Below are positions 1 to 9,735 of a stretch of DNA of 64,000 nt, piece by piece. Source of the DNA: Salinivirgaceae bacterium (GTDB lineage Bacteria; Bacteroidota; Bacteroidia; Bacteroidales; SZUA-534); contig JAGCNL010000077.1 of assembly GCA_017645945.1 (NCBI GenBank), positions 1 through 64,000 on the forward strand, written 5' to 3'. The notes under the pieces are model-generated. The model was not told the DNA's origin. It did no database searches and saw only the letters and a program-made list of their open reading frames with translations. Each line of letters opens with the position of its first letter. Position 1 is the stretch's first letter. The position numbers and the translations under genes were made by a program.

Positions 1-201
1 TTGCGTTTCGCGATAAATGGTTGTTTTACCGCTGGTTAGAGTCAACCGCAACTGCACTTGCGAATTGCTCACCAATTCTCCATTAGAATTTCTCACAACG
101 GCTTGATACGAAAAGCCGTCGGTTTGTGCGTTTGCTGCCAAAGCTGTCAATGCCATGGCGAATGCAAGAAATAGATTTTTAACTCTCATGTGTTTAATCA
201 T
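1..201 (-). CDS. Secreted modular surface protein, N-terminal part only
   Basis: This reading frame is open from an ATG at 201 down to base 1, where the window cuts it, giving 67 codons. A second ATG at 189 could be the true start. The product opens with a signal peptide ending in a run such as ALAANAQ, and continues with TDGFSYQAVVRNSNGELVSN. That region closely matches the start of the 1094-residue protein encoded at 9736 (TNGFAYQAVVRNAQGELVSS). The two genes are therefore paralogues, at least over their first exported domain. That domain is common at the front of collagen-like or tail-fibre-like exported proteins in Bacteroidota. Whether this copy also has collagen-like repeats, head repeats or a chaperone end lies outside the window. 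Function is unknown; surface location is inferred from the signal peptide and the paralogue. Confidence 0.75.
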   Translation of the reverse strand, partial: MIKHMRVKNLFLAFAMALTALAANAQTDGFSYQAVVRNSNGELVSNSQVQLRLTLTSGKTTIYRETQ

Positions 202-397
202 TTAGTTGTTAAAGTTTATATATTTTTGAATTTCAATTTCTTATACAGAAATATCAATCGCGCGAACGCGAAATTGTCAACGCCCTGTTTAGTCTCGTTA
301 ACATCATCAAAATAAATTGCTTACAACGGTCAATTAAATTCATGACAATAGTAGAAAGATTTTGTGAAAAATGCAAGAAAAAAATTTTTTTGAGACG

Positions 398-431
398 AAT
401 CGGCCTAAACGAAAAAACAGGCTAACCGATT
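398..431 (-). terminator. Possible terminator of tamB
   Basis: An imperfect inverted repeat (AATCGGCCT at 398-406 against AGGCTAACCGATT at 419-431) lies just past the tamB stop. On the minus strand it is followed by a run of A and T residues (about 376-391). The stem is bulged, so this is a weak call. Confidence 0.35.
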
Positions 432-436
432 GAAAA

Positions 437-3400
437 TTATTGAAGACTCTCGCTGTCGCTTGGTTTGCGAGCCACCTTGCCACGACGCCAGCGACGCCAC
501 AATTCGCCGAAGGTGTTGAAATCCTCAGTGTAGAAAATGCCAAGTCCGCGCGTGTACGGCACATCGTCGTAGATGAGGTCCTCGTTCACCTTCTGGAAGG
601 CGCGCAGCCTGACGTTGCCTTTCTTGTTGAGTTTCAGTTCCACAGAGAAGTCGGTGGTGTACTGCGTGTTGTTGCCTTTCTCCGATTCGGGGTTGGTCTG
701 GTTGCTCACGTCGAAGTTGCTGCTCACCGTTATGCGGTCGTCCCAGAGCGATGTTGAAAGGGCAAGCTCGTACTCCTCCGAGCTGATTTCGGTCTCGGGG
801 CGGTAGGCCACGCCAAGGTCGAAAGCGGTGCTCACCTGGCTAATCCACTTGCTGAGCTGGTTGGAGAGCAGCTCGCTGGCGGTGTTGACACCCATTGTGG
901 CTGCCGTTGAGCCGGCTGAATTATCAGAAACGCTTGTCAGTGGATAGAACTTGTTGAGCACCAGCAGATTAATCACCTGCTTATTAAGGTCATCCTCAGG
1001 CAGATTGTTCAACTGCTCAACCTCCTCAATCTTGGTGGTTGTGGATGGCATATCGATAGAAAAACCGATGGTTGGCGACACCAGCTTGTTGGTCATCAGC
1101 AGATGGCAGTTCACCGGCACGCGCTTATCGCGGTCCTCCTCGTTGAGAGTGAGCGAATAAACGGGCACCTTGCGCAGCTTGTAGGCGGCGTCGATGTTGA
1201 TGGTGGCATCGAGCGGGTCGCCGGCCCATGTCACATAGCTGCCACTCTGCAAATCGAGCCGCTTGCTGATGACATTCTGCAAAGTGAAGGTGAAATCTCC
1301 CTTGCTTATGAGGTAGGTGCCGTAAATCGAGAATTTATCGTCCTCAAGACGGATGTTCAGGTCGGCCGAGCCGTTGGAGCGCAAGGCATCGCCGATGGTG
1401 GGGTCGAACACAATCTGAATCTCGGCGTCGGGAGTGACGGTGAGGTCGAGGTTCAGGTTGGTAATGGAGCGCGGCGTCTCAACAACCGCTGCCGGCTTTC
1501 TGTTCTTCTTCTTCACATCGTTGATATTCTTGACGTTGTTTTTCGGCACAAATGTAACGAAATCGTTCTCTGTCAAATCGTTGCGGCCCTCCATGGTTAT
1601 GTAGAACATACTCTTGGGCATGGTGGTTGCGTTGATGTTGATGTCCACCACGCGGCGGTTGGAGCCTGTGATATCGACAATGCCGCTGGCGTAGGTCTTG
1701 CCGTACCAGAGCGGCGAGTCGCTGGCGCGGGTGTTGAGCGCAACAATGTTTTCGGCAAAAATTCGCATATCGAGATTGAACTCTTTGAAATTCCTATGCC
1801 AGACGCGCCCGTTGAGCTGGGCCTGTCCGCCTTCGGCATCGTGCCCCTGAACGTTGTTGAAGATAATCTGGTTGTCGTCGAACTCGAGAGTGTCGTTCAC
1901 AATATAAGTGGCCTTGGTGGGGCGGACGGTCAGCCGCGCATCCTCAAGCCCGAGCTTTCCGAACCATCGCGGCGAGGTGAGCTCACCTTCAAGGTGCATT
2001 CCGCCGCTGAAAGTGCCCTCAAGCGAGCTGAAAATCCCCGAAAGGAACAGATTCAGAAAATCGACACTTTGGTGCGTCGCTTCGGCATCGAGATACATGA
2101 AAAAGTTTGCCGGGTCGATGTAGCCGTTGAAAGCCGTGTGCGATTCTCCACCGCGGTCCGACAGCGCTCCGTCGACAACCAGCCACCGCTTCTCAATGTC
2201 CCACATTGCGCGGGCGCCGACATTTCCGAAACGCTGCTGGTTTATGCTGAAATCGCGCACGTTCAAATTGCCGTTGATGCGGTTCTCCCCCTTCAAATCT
2301 TTCAAGTTCGACTGGCAAGAGGCAAAACCTGTGAAGCGCGTCTTCAGGCCGAAAACATCCGACACAAAACCGAGATTGAGGTTCGAAATATCAACCGAAA
2401 GGCTGTCGTCAGGATTATCGGAGAGCGTGCCGTCGGCATAGATGCGGGTTGTGCCGCCGTTGATGTTCAGCTTGTCGAACTTCAACGAGCTGCCGCCAAC
2501 CGTCACAACGCACGGGTCGATGATTATCACCGTGTCGAGCATGGTAACCGACGACGGTTTGATGTTTATTGTGGTTCCGCTGCCATCGCCCTGCTGGAAG
2601 AAGATTTCGGTTTTGATGTCGCCGCTGTTGCGTCCGCGGAGGAGCGCATTGTCCCAACCAACACCGATGTCGGCACGTCCGTTGCGCAGCGTGGCATTGA
2701 CTCCCAGATTGTCCATCGCCTCATAACCAATCAGATAGGCATTGTCAGTGTGCAGCGTGACAATAAGACTGTCGTCGATGTTTTGCATCTCCACATTCAG
2801 ATTTTCAATCTCGGCCTCTTTGGTGTAGATATTCGACGACAACAACTTCAAATTCAACAAGTTGGTGCTATCGGAATAGGTTCCGCTGATTTCTGTGCCT
2901 GATGCCAATGTAATCCATGGCGCGAACTGCCCTGTGAGCGGGTGCGGATATGTTGCCACAACGTTGAATTTCAGACTGTTGCTGCCAGTCTGCCCTGCCG
3001 ATGGCTCCTTGTTGGCAAACTGCTTCACAAAACTGCCGATTGAGCTGGGCAGCTCGCTCAGCTTGAAATCGCCATCTGCCTCAGCCACAATAAACTCCGA
3101 TGTCAGACTCACGTCTTTTCCCTCGTCGGTGTTGCGCGACAGGATGGTCACCGAGTCAGTTGCAAAATAGCTCGAATCGGTGAAATAATAGACGTCGGTA
3201 ATGTCAATCCGCCCTTCGGCAATATCGATGTTCGGACCAGTGAAATTGGCATTCACGTTAAACGACAGATTGGCCGCCGAGTCGGTGCCAATGCCGAGAG
3301 CCGCAAGATTGGCGTAGTAGACGAAGGTCTGGAAACGGAAATTGGAGCTGTCGCTGTAGTTGACAAGTCCGTCGAAATCGAAACGCAGATTCTGGTCAAA

Positions 3401-4789
3401 CGAACTAAGCTGGCCATTGAACATCTTCGACCGCAGCTGCCCGTCGACAGAAACAGAGTCGATGGTGTGCCCCGAATAGCTAATGTCGGTAACCGAGCCC
3501 ACCAGATTAACGGTGGTTCGGTCAATGTCGCCCACGCGCCCTTTGGCCTTAATGTCAACCCGAAGATTGAGGTCGGAACCCAAAAGCGGCTCAAACTCAA
3601 CCGGCGTTGATTTGAGCGTTCCTGCCACATCGAACATTCGGTTTTCAATTTTCTGCACCGAACAGTCGAGCCGGACTCCGCCCAGCCCTGTCCTAATCCC
3701 CACATCGGCATCAACTTTGCTCAGCGTGCCTTCGGCCTCGCCATGCATGCGGACTGTCTGCAGAGCGTTCAGGACTCGCGCCATGCTGGTGGTATCGGCT
3801 CCCGCGTAGCGGTCGATGATGGCAAGCATGTCGGAGCTTGTTGTGTTCAAATCGTCGATGACGAATGAGTAAGTCAGGCTGTCGATATTGTCTAACCCCG
3901 ACAGTGTGAAATTAAGGCTGCCCGAGGTGTTGTCGCTGAATTTGGCATTCACACTGCGCCCCGAAACCTGCTGCAAATCGCCCTCAAAATAGCCGCTCAG
4001 GCTGATGCGGTCGTCTTTTCCGTCGAGTTGGGGAAGCAGAAAGGCAAATTCTGCCGGGCAGAGAGTGAGGTTGGTAATGTCGGCGCTGTAGGAAAGCCCG
4101 CCAGCCGTTGCCAGCCTTACATCGTTCACCGTCAGAGCTGAATTGCGGGTACCGAGTTTGATGTTGTCGAATTCGACAACTCCGTTGCTCACAGCAAAAT
4201 TCATCTCCAGATTGTCAATTTCTGCCACGCCGTTGTAGCCGGTGCAAAATGTCTCGAGCCGCGCCGAAAGCGAGTCTCCGTGCAGTGCAAAATCGCCAAT
4301 ATCGATGCTTATGTCGCTGAAATTGTGCGATGTTCCGTTATCGTTGAACGCCACATTGGTCTGAACCAGCGTAATCTCATCAACATTTACTTTCCACGGA
4401 TTTTTAGCGGTGTCGGGCTTGTTGAAGGCTTCGAGCAGAAAATTGAAATTGAACACGCTGTCAGTCCGGGCAATGTTGGCTTGGGCGGCACGCACGTAGG
4501 CACGCTGAATCCCGATTTCGCGTCCGTCAACATCAACCGTGTGCAAATAGCCCGACAACTGCGGCACATAAAGCAGCGTGTCGCCGTTGGGGCAGCGTAC
4601 CAGCACGTCCTGCAAAGTGAGTCCCTGACGGATGTAGTAGCGCGCCTTCTTCACCGACACATCGGCACCCAAAGTGCTGGTCAGCCACGAGGTCAAACGG
4701 TTGGCAATCTGCGTCTGCACAAGCGGTGAGCGCAGAGCCGACCACACAAAGACCACCATCCCGACGATAATCAGGACAAAAACCGACAA
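437..4789 (-). CDS. tamB: TamB-like translocation and assembly module protein
   Basis: This is a 1450-residue protein of the TamB/DUF490 (AsmA-like) group, a long periplasm-spanning protein. Family members help insert outer-membrane proteins or move lipid between the two membranes. It has one membrane anchor at about residues 4-18. A very long beta-rich body with no recognisable catalytic motif follows, then the conserved C-terminal DUF490 region that includes GDPLDATINIDAAY and ends in a barrel-like GLGIFYTEDFN stretch. The listed start is a TTG. The in-frame codons upstream encode a lysine-rich stretch that would suit the front of a signal anchor but contain no ATG, GTG or TTG before the stop at 4823, so the true start is uncertain. 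It is divergent from tsaD across 88 bases, an arrangement I recall as common in Bacteroidota. Confidence 0.85.
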   Translation of the reverse strand: MSVFVLIIVGMVVFVWSALRSPLVQTQIANRLTSWLTSTLGADVSVKKARYYIRQGLTLQDVLVRCPNGDTLLYVPQLSGYLHTVDVDGREIGIQRAYVRAAQANIARTDSVFNFNFLLEAFNKPDTAKNPWKVNVDEITLVQTNVAFNDNGTSHNFSDISIDIGDFALHGDSLSARLETFCTGYNGVAEIDNLEMNFAVSNGVVEFDNIKLGTRNSALTVNDVRLATAGGLSYSADITNLTLCPAEFAFLLPQLDGKDDRISLSGYFEGDLQQVSGRSVNAKFSDNTSGSLNFTLSGLDNIDSLTYSFVIDDLNTTSSDMLAIIDRYAGADTTSMARVLNALQTVRMHGEAEGTLSKVDADVGIRTGLGGVRLDCSVQKIENRMFDVAGTLKSTPVEFEPLLGSDLNLRVDIKAKGRVGDIDRTTVNLVGSVTDISYSGHTIDSVSVDGQLRSKMFNGQLSSFDQNLRFDFDGLVNYSDSSNFRFQTFVYYANLAALGIGTDSAANLSFNVNANFTGPNIDIAEGRIDITDVYYFTDSSYFATDSVTILSRNTDEGKDVSLTSEFIVAEADGDFKLSELPSSIGSFVKQFANKEPSAGQTGSNSLKFNVVATYPHPLTGQFAPWITLASGTEISGTYSDSTNLLNLKLLSSNIYTKEAEIENLNVEMQNIDDSLIVTLHTDNAYLIGYEAMDNLGVNATLRNGRADIGVGWDNALLRGRNSGDIKTEIFFQQGDGSGTTINIKPSSVTMLDTVIIIDPCVVTVGGSSLKFDKLNINGGTTRIYADGTLSDNPDDSLSVDISNLNLGFVSDVFGLKTRFTGFASCQSNLKDLKGENRINGNLNVRDFSINQQRFGNVGARAMWDIEKRWLVVDGALSDRGGESHTAFNGYIDPANFFMYLDAEATHQSVDFLNLFLSGIFSSLEGTFSGGMHLEGELTSPRWFGKLGLEDARLTVRPTKATYIVNDTLEFDDNQIIFNNVQGHDAEGGQAQLNGRVWHRNFKEFNLDMRIFAENIVALNTRASDSPLWYGKTYASGIVDITGSNRRVVDININATTMPKSMFYITMEGRNDLTENDFVTFVPKNNVKNINDVKKKNRKPAAVVETPRSITNLNLDLTVTPDAEIQIVFDPTIGDALRSNGSADLNIRLEDDKFSIYGTYLISKGDFTFTLQNVISKRLDLQSGSYVTWAGDPLDATINIDAAYKLRKVPVYSLTLNEEDRDKRVPVNCHLLMTNKLVSPTIGFSIDMPSTTTKIEEVEQLNNLPEDDLNKQVINLLVLNKFYPLTSVSDNSAGSTAATMGVNTASELLSNQLSKWISQVSTAFDLGVAYRPETEISSEEYELALSTSLWDDRITVSSNFDVSNQTNPESEKGNNTQYTTDFSVELKLNKKGNVRLRAFQKVNEDLIYDDVPYTRGLGIFYTEDFNTFGELWRRWRRGKVARKPSDSESLQ

Positions 4790-4877
4790 TATTTTTATGG
4801 CTTTTTTAATACTTTTGCGCGTTTATTATAAGCGCCCCAAAAATATTCTTTTTGCGGACACTTGAATTCAAATATTT

Positions 4878-5900
4878 ATGAGCATCACAATTTTAGGTAT
4901 CGAATCATCATGCGACGACACTTCAGCGGCAATAATCCGCGACGGCGTCATCATGTCTAACGTGATTTCGAGCCAGAAAGTGCATGAGCAGTACGGCGGA
5001 GTTGTGCCTGAGCTGGCATCGCGCGCACATCAGCAGAACATCATCCCCACAATCGACGCGGCAATCAAAAACGCGGGCATCGGTCTCGACGAAATTTCAG
5101 CCGTAGCCTTCACCCGCGGACCAGGTTTGCTTGGCTCGCTGCTTGTGGGCACATCGTTTGCAAAGGGGTTTGCGCTTGCGCGAAAACTGCCGCTCATCGA
5201 GGTGAACCACCTTCAAGGGCACGTGCTGGCGCTGTTTGTGAAGCAGTCGCCCGACGACAACAACCAACCCGAGTTCCCGTTCATCTGCCTGCTGGTGTCG
5301 GGCGGCAACTCGCAACTTGTGGTGGTTCGCAGCCCGCTTGATATGGAAGTGGTGGGCACCACCATCGACGACGCTGCCGGCGAGGCTTTCGACAAGTGCG
5401 GCAAGGTGATGGAACTGCCCTATCCGAGCGGCCCCATCATCGACAAACTGGCCAAGGAGGGCAACCCAAAGGCCATCAGTTTCTCGAAACCGAGCATCGA
5501 GGGTTACAACTACAGCTTCAGCGGCTTGAAAACAAGTTTCTTGTATCACATTCGCGATGAAATAAAAACCAACCCGAACTACGTGAAGGAAAATCTGCCC
5601 GACCTGTGCGCATCACTGCAGAACACCATCATCGAGATTCTGCTGAACAAACTGAAGAAGTTGGTTAAGGCAACGGGCATCAAGCAGGTGGGCGTGGCTG
5701 GCGGTGTTTCGGCCAATTCGGGGCTGCGTCAGGCGCTGCTCGACTACGGCGAACGCGAGGGGCTGAAAATCTTCATCCCGAAAATATCGTTCACCACCGA
5801 CAACGCCGCAATGATTGCCATCACGGGATACTACAAATATCAGGCGGGGCTGTTCACCACGCAGGATGTGGCGCCGCTGGCAAGGATGGATATTAAATAG
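4878..5900 (+). CDS. tsaD: tRNA N6-threonylcarbamoyladenosine transferase
   Basis: TsaD (Kae1/Gcp family) transfers the threonylcarbamoyl group to A37 of tRNAs that read ANN codons, acting with TsaB and TsaE in the cytoplasm. The 340 residues are the usual length. The ASKHA-type start GIESSCDDTSAA is at residues 7-18. The metal-binding histidines are in HLQGH (residues 111-115), where many homologues have HLEGH. Other family blocks seen are RGPGLLGSLLVG, LVSGGNSQLV and the C-terminal FTTDNAAMIA. The ATG at 4878 gives the standard N-terminus. It is divergent from tamB, and the repeat-rich gap after its stop suggests it is transcribed alone. Identification is secure. Confidence 0.97.
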   Translation: MSITILGIESSCDDTSAAIIRDGVIMSNVISSQKVHEQYGGVVPELASRAHQQNIIPTIDAAIKNAGIGLDEISAVAFTRGPGLLGSLLVGTSFAKGFALARKLPLIEVNHLQGHVLALFVKQSPDDNNQPEFPFICLLVSGGNSQLVVVRSPLDMEVVGTTIDDAAGEAFDKCGKVMELPYPSGPIIDKLAKEGNPKAISFSKPSIEGYNYSFSGLKTSFLYHIRDEIKTNPNYVKENLPDLCASLQNTIIEILLNKLKKLVKATGIKQVGVAGGVSANSGLRQALLDYGEREGLKIFIPKISFTTDNAAMIAITGYYKYQAGLFTTQDVAPLARMDIK

Positions 5901-6120
5901 TTAGGAGTTAGGAATTAGGAGTTAGAAGTTAGGAATTGATAATTAATAAATAGATAGTTAAGAAGTTAAGGAGTTTAGAAGGTGAGAAGTTAAGAGGTTT
6001 TAGTATCTAAACAGCGAAGCGTCTAAACTTCTAAACAGCGAAGCGACTCAACTTTTTTCAAAACAGCAAAGCACTAAACATTCTAAACTTTAAACCTGTT
6101 AAACAGCAAGGAGTTAAGCA
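5899..6120 (+). repeat. Low-complexity intergenic repeats between tsaD and the HEAT gene
   Basis: The gap begins at the tsaD stop with overlapping near-copies of TTAGGAGTTAGGAATTAGGA (about 5899-5940). GTTAAGAAGTTAAGG-type units follow. Next come three copies of a unit like AAACAGCGAAGCG or AAACAGCAAAGCA (about 6010-6075), separated by TCTAAAC words. Units vary in length and spacing and no spacers are conserved, so this is not a CRISPR array. Words of the same kind occur in reverse orientation at 38047-38066, and AACTTATAACT words recur at 7660-7694. I see no gene in this stretch. Confidence 0.8.
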
Positions 6121-6129
6121 AAATTATTT

Positions 6130-6747
6130 ATGACGGAATCGGAATTATATAAGGAACTTGGGGCTTTGACAAAAAGCAAGGACATATGGGAGGAGAACAT
6201 TCCTTATGTAAAGTCGCTTCTATCGTCCGAATCGCTGAAAATCAAAGCCAAAGCGCTATGGATTCTTGCGGAAATGGGGCTGAAATATCCTTCTGCGGTT
6301 GCTGATAGCGTTCCCACGATTGCAACTTTTCTTGACAATTCCGAGCCGCTTCTGCGAGAGCGCGCAATCAACGCGCTTGGGCGAATTGGCCGTGCTGATT
6401 TTGGCCTAATCGAGCCGTTTTGGAAAGATTTATTCCGCTTTGCAAAAGACTCTGAGGCAAATGTCAGATTGAGTTTTATATGGGCTTCGGAAAATATCGC
6501 CACAAACACGCCTGATATTTATGAAAACCATATGTCCGTTTTTGCTGAACTTTTGCACGACAAAGAGGACAAAGTTCGAATGGAGGCGCCTGAGATTTTC
6601 CGTGTTCTTGGCAAGCGCAGGCCGGAGTTTGTTCTGCCTTTCGTTGAGCAGCTGCAAAAGATTTCAGAAACCGACGATAACCGTGTCGTAAGAATCCATA
6701 GTTTGGGTGCGATTAAGGCGGCAACAGCAAATCAATTAGTCTATTAA
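6130..6747 (+). CDS. HEAT-repeat protein
   Basis: This 205-residue all-helical protein has no signal peptide. It has a regular pattern of paired helices: ALWILAEMG, ERAINALGRIG, LSFIWASENIA, APEIFRVLG and RIHSLGAIKAA are successive second-helix signatures about 35-40 residues apart. That is the layout of HEAT/ARM-type scaffold repeats. Such proteins usually mediate protein-protein contacts; no catalytic residues are visible. It sits between the repeat-rich gap after tsaD and uppP (18 bases downstream), so it may be co-transcribed with uppP, but nothing links the two functions. Specific role unknown. Confidence 0.7.
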   Translation: MTESELYKELGALTKSKDIWEENIPYVKSLLSSESLKIKAKALWILAEMGLKYPSAVADSVPTIATFLDNSEPLLRERAINALGRIGRADFGLIEPFWKDLFRFAKDSEANVRLSFIWASENIATNTPDIYENHMSVFAELLHDKEDKVRMEAPEIFRVLGKRRPEFVLPFVEQLQKISETDDNRVVRIHSLGAIKAATANQLVY

Positions 6748-6765
6748 TCAATAATTCAATATTTT

Positions 6766-7611
6766 ATGAGCATTTTCGAATCAATCATCATCGCCATTGT
6801 CGAGGGACTGACAGAGTTTCTGCCGGTGTCGTCGACGGGTCATATGATAATAACGCAGGGCCTGCTGGGCGTCGAGAGCGACGACTTTGTGAAGGCCTTC
6901 ACCGTGATAATTCAGTTTGGCGCCATTCTGTCGGTGGTGGTTCTCTACTGGAAGCGTTTCTTCCGTCTGAACAACGAGCCCGCACCCGAGGGTGCATCGG
7001 CTGTGCAGAAGTTTCTGCACAAGTTCGATTTCTATTGGAAACTGCTGGTGGCCTTTATTCCGGCAGCGGTTATCGGTCTGCTTTTCAGCGATAAGATTGA
7101 CGAACTGCTCGAGAGCGTGACGGTTGTAGCTGTGATGCTGGTGCTGGGCGGCATTTTTATGCTTTTCTGCGACAAGATTTTCAACCACGGTAGCGATGAC
7201 ACCAAACTGACCGAGCGCAAAGCGTTGTATATCGGCTTGTTTCAGTGCATTGCAATGATTCCGGGTGTGTCGCGCTCAATGGCGACAATAGTAGGCGGTA
7301 TGGCGCAGAAACTGACTCGCAAGGCTGCGGCAGAATTCTCGTTCTTTTTGGCCGTGCCCACTATGTGCGCCGCATCGGGCTACAAACTGCTGAAACTTAT
7401 TTTGTCGGACGAAGGAATACAACTGCTAACTAACAATTTAGGCGTGCTCATCATCGGCAATGTGGTTGCGTTTGTGGTGGCTTTGCTTGCAATGAAGTGG
7501 TTTGTGGCATTTCTGACCAAATACGGATTCAAGGTTTTCGGCATCTACCGCATCATCGCCGGCGGACTGATTCTGCTGCTTATGGCGTGCGGAGTGAATT
7601 TGACGGTGTAA
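6766..7611 (+). CDS. uppP: Undecaprenyl-diphosphate phosphatase (UppP/BacA)
   Basis: UppP removes a phosphate from undecaprenyl diphosphate, recycling the lipid carrier for peptidoglycan and O-antigen synthesis, and acts in the inner membrane. The 281 residues are the normal length and are mostly membrane helices. Both signature blocks are present: [17 protein letters not shown] near the N-terminus, with the catalytic glutamate and the SSTGH motif, and [10 protein letters not shown] in the middle with the conserved arginine. The start ATG gives the canonical N-terminus [17 protein letters not shown]. It follows the HEAT-repeat gene closely. The 84 bases to the next gene contain short CTTATAACT repeats. 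Confidence 0.96.
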   Translation: MSIFESIIIAIVEGLTEFLPVSSTGHMIITQGLLGVESDDFVKAFTVIIQFGAILSVVVLYWKRFFRLNNEPAPEGASAVQKFLHKFDFYWKLLVAFIPAAVIGLLFSDKIDELLESVTVVAVMLVLGGIFMLFCDKIFNHGSDDTKLTERKALYIGLFQCIAMIPGVSRSMATIVGGMAQKLTRKAAAEFSFFLAVPTMCAASGYKLLKLILSDEGIQLLTNNLGVLIIGNVVAFVVALLAMKWFVAFLTKYGFKVFGIYRIIAGGLILLLMACGVNLTV

Positions 7612-7695
7612 TGAAAATTTGAAAGGCTCACAGCTCATTGCTCAACGCTCATCGCAAAAAACTTATAACTTCGAAACTTAAAACTTATAACTCAA

Positions 7696-8505
7696 ATGGA
7701 TAGTTCACTTTTCGAACACATCGGGCAATTCAAGCGGCAAGCGGCTGGCAAGATTCCGGCGCAGTCGCTCAGCCATCAACTGCTGACCAAGACTATCAAC
7801 TTTCTGTTCCCCATCTTGTGCGACGACGACCAGTCGACTGAGGCGCGCTACTACGACATGCGCCACTTGATGGAGCAGGTGCTGGCTCAACTCTCTCTCT
7901 CCGACGAGCAGATTCAAGATGAGATTGAGACCTTCTCGAACTCGCTCGAGCTGCTCTATTTGCGTATGATCGAGGACGCAACAGCCATCTATAACGGTGA
8001 CCCCGCTGCCGAATCGATTGAGGAAGTGATGGTGACCTATCCCGGATTCTACGCCATTGTGGCCTACCGTCTGGCGCATCAACTCTACGAGCAGAACATC
8101 CCCATTGTGCCGCGACTCTTCACTGAGTATGCTCACGGCAAAACTGGCATCGACATACACCCTGCCGCCACCATCGGCCACTCGTTCTGCATCGACCACG
8201 GCACGGGCATTGTTGTTGGCGAGACAACCGTTATCGGCAACAATGTGAAAATCTATCAGGGCGTTACGTTGGGTGCGTTGAGTGTCGACAAGGCTGAAGC
8301 TGGCGTCAAACGCCACCCCACAATTGAGGACAATGTGACAATCTACGCCGGCGCCACCATTTTGGGCGGCAAGACAATCATCGGCCACGACTCGACAATC
8401 GGCGGTAACGTCTGGCTCACCGACAGCATCGAGCCTTATTCGATTGTGCTGAACAAGAGCAACGTCTATGTCAAGAACACCGGCGACTGGTGCTATAATA
8501 TTTAA
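7696..8505 (+). CDS. cysE: Serine O-acetyltransferase
   Basis: This enzyme acetylates L-serine with acetyl-CoA to give O-acetylserine, the direct precursor of cysteine, in the cytoplasm. The 269-residue protein has an N-terminal helical half (about 1-135) and a C-terminal left-handed beta-helix of hexapeptide repeats. The catalytic block is HPAATIGHSFCIDHGTGIVV, followed by GETTVIGNNVKIYQGVTLGA and GGNVWLTDSI. It most resembles the longer serine acetyltransferases of Bacteroidota, with the serine-binding DH motif intact. No cysteine synthase gene is adjacent in this window. Short CTTATAACTT-like repeats lie immediately upstream (7660-7694). Confidence 0.93.
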   Translation: MDSSLFEHIGQFKRQAAGKIPAQSLSHQLLTKTINFLFPILCDDDQSTEARYYDMRHLMEQVLAQLSLSDEQIQDEIETFSNSLELLYLRMIEDATAIYNGDPAAESIEEVMVTYPGFYAIVAYRLAHQLYEQNIPIVPRLFTEYAHGKTGIDIHPAATIGHSFCIDHGTGIVVGETTVIGNNVKIYQGVTLGALSVDKAEAGVKRHPTIEDNVTIYAGATILGGKTIIGHDSTIGGNVWLTDSIEPYSIVLNKSNVYVKNTGDWCYNI

Positions 8506-8537
8506 AATCAACTAATTATTTTGGAAATATTTTAAAA

Positions 8538-9548
8538 ATGAAAAAGATAGCAGCATTGTTTTTCTGCATCGCGCTTGCCGCAACAGCCACAGCACAGCGC
8601 AACGAGATTTCGTCGATGAAGTGGGGCGCCGATTTCAACATCCACATCACTTTCAGCAACGACTCAACATCAATCCTCGATGTGCGCGGTCTTTACCACT
8701 CGACATCCACAATGCCGCAGATGGCCGTCGGGTCGGAGGAGGTGACCTACTACCCTGTCACGCTCGACCCCGAATTTGTTGGCGCACTGAAAGATAAGAA
8801 ACTAGAAAGTTTCGATGGCGACACTGTTGCCGCCTTGAAATTCTCTGACACCGTCCGCGCAAAAACGCTCTGGAGCGCCCTGCACGGCGAGATTGGCGGA
8901 GGCTATATTCATTTTATCAACTGCTTGATTTACAGCCTTGAATCGAAAAGTCTGAACTTGTGGTCGCCATTCTACCGCAGGCCCGAATCGAACTGGAAAC
9001 CAAACCCGATGACCGAGTCGTACCGCCGCACCAAAAACTGGAAATACTACTTCCCCGACAATCAGAAACTTGCTCAGAAAGAGTATCTTACAAAGCAGAA
9101 GAATGGTGAGCTGGGCGATATGCAGCTGCTGCCAAAATCGTTCATCGACCTGTTTTTAGGCACCAACCAGAAGCAATATGAGCAGCTGATTGCCAACGGC
9201 GAAACCAACAAGGTGGCCATCATCGACATGATTCGTCTGCTTGTGAGCGCCAACTATCTCGGCCTCGACCAGATTTCGCTCATTCAGGGCGCCGTGTCGC
9301 GGTCAATAATGAAATACTCGATGAACAGCCTGCCGTCGGTCATCATTTTCGACGATTTTGGCGCAGCCGTGGCAATGACGCTCGACCACGAAGGCTACAA
9401 GATTGACAATGTGGTATTTAACCAGCAGGAAACACTCAGCGCCGACGAAATTGAGCAGCGTATGCAGCTCATGCAAAATGTTATCCGCCAGGTGAACTCC
9501 ATCAACAAGAAACTGTTTGAACGTAATTTGAAGAATTACTACAAATAA
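8538..9548 (+). CDS. Exported protein of unknown function
   Basis: I do not recognise this 336-residue protein. It starts with a clear signal peptide (about residues 1-19, ending TATAQ) and has no lipobox, so it is probably periplasmic or secreted. No repeats or membrane helices follow. The mature part includes an acidic N-terminal region (ADFNIHITFSNDSTSILDVR), a tryptophan- and arginine-rich central stretch (LNLWSPFYRRPESNWK), and a mostly helical C-terminal third ending KKLFERNLKNYYK. It lies 32 bases after cysE on the same strand and could share its transcript. The 187 bases after it hold no gene I can see. Confidence 0.65.
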   Translation: MKKIAALFFCIALAATATAQRNEISSMKWGADFNIHITFSNDSTSILDVRGLYHSTSTMPQMAVGSEEVTYYPVTLDPEFVGALKDKKLESFDGDTVAALKFSDTVRAKTLWSALHGEIGGGYIHFINCLIYSLESKSLNLWSPFYRRPESNWKPNPMTESYRRTKNWKYYFPDNQKLAQKEYLTKQKNGELGDMQLLPKSFIDLFLGTNQKQYEQLIANGETNKVAIIDMIRLLVSANYLGLDQISLIQGAVSRSIMKYSMNSLPSVIIFDDFGAAVAMTLDHEGYKIDNVVFNQQETLSADEIEQRMQLMQNVIRQVNSINKKLFERNLKNYYK

Positions 9549-9735
9549 GTTTAACAATCTACTTGAGCCACTTGTTGTTATAATTTGAGGCTGAATGTTT
9601 GCGGAATTTCTGCAATATCAGTCCCCGATAAAATGCGCCCATGTGGTTTATCAAAACAAACTTTCTTTAAATTGCATTTATTAAACCGAACATAAAATAA
9701 TTAAACTATCAATTTAATTAACAAATAGTAAAATT

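Noticed and set aside
1103..2902. 599-residue open frame on the + strand
   Set aside because: It is the antisense shadow of tamB. The minus-strand frame has a signal anchor and a family end, while this frame has no recognisable domain or start context.
5899..6075. Possible CRISPR array
   Set aside because: Repeat units are short, overlapping and of unequal spacing, with no unique spacers and no cas genes nearby.
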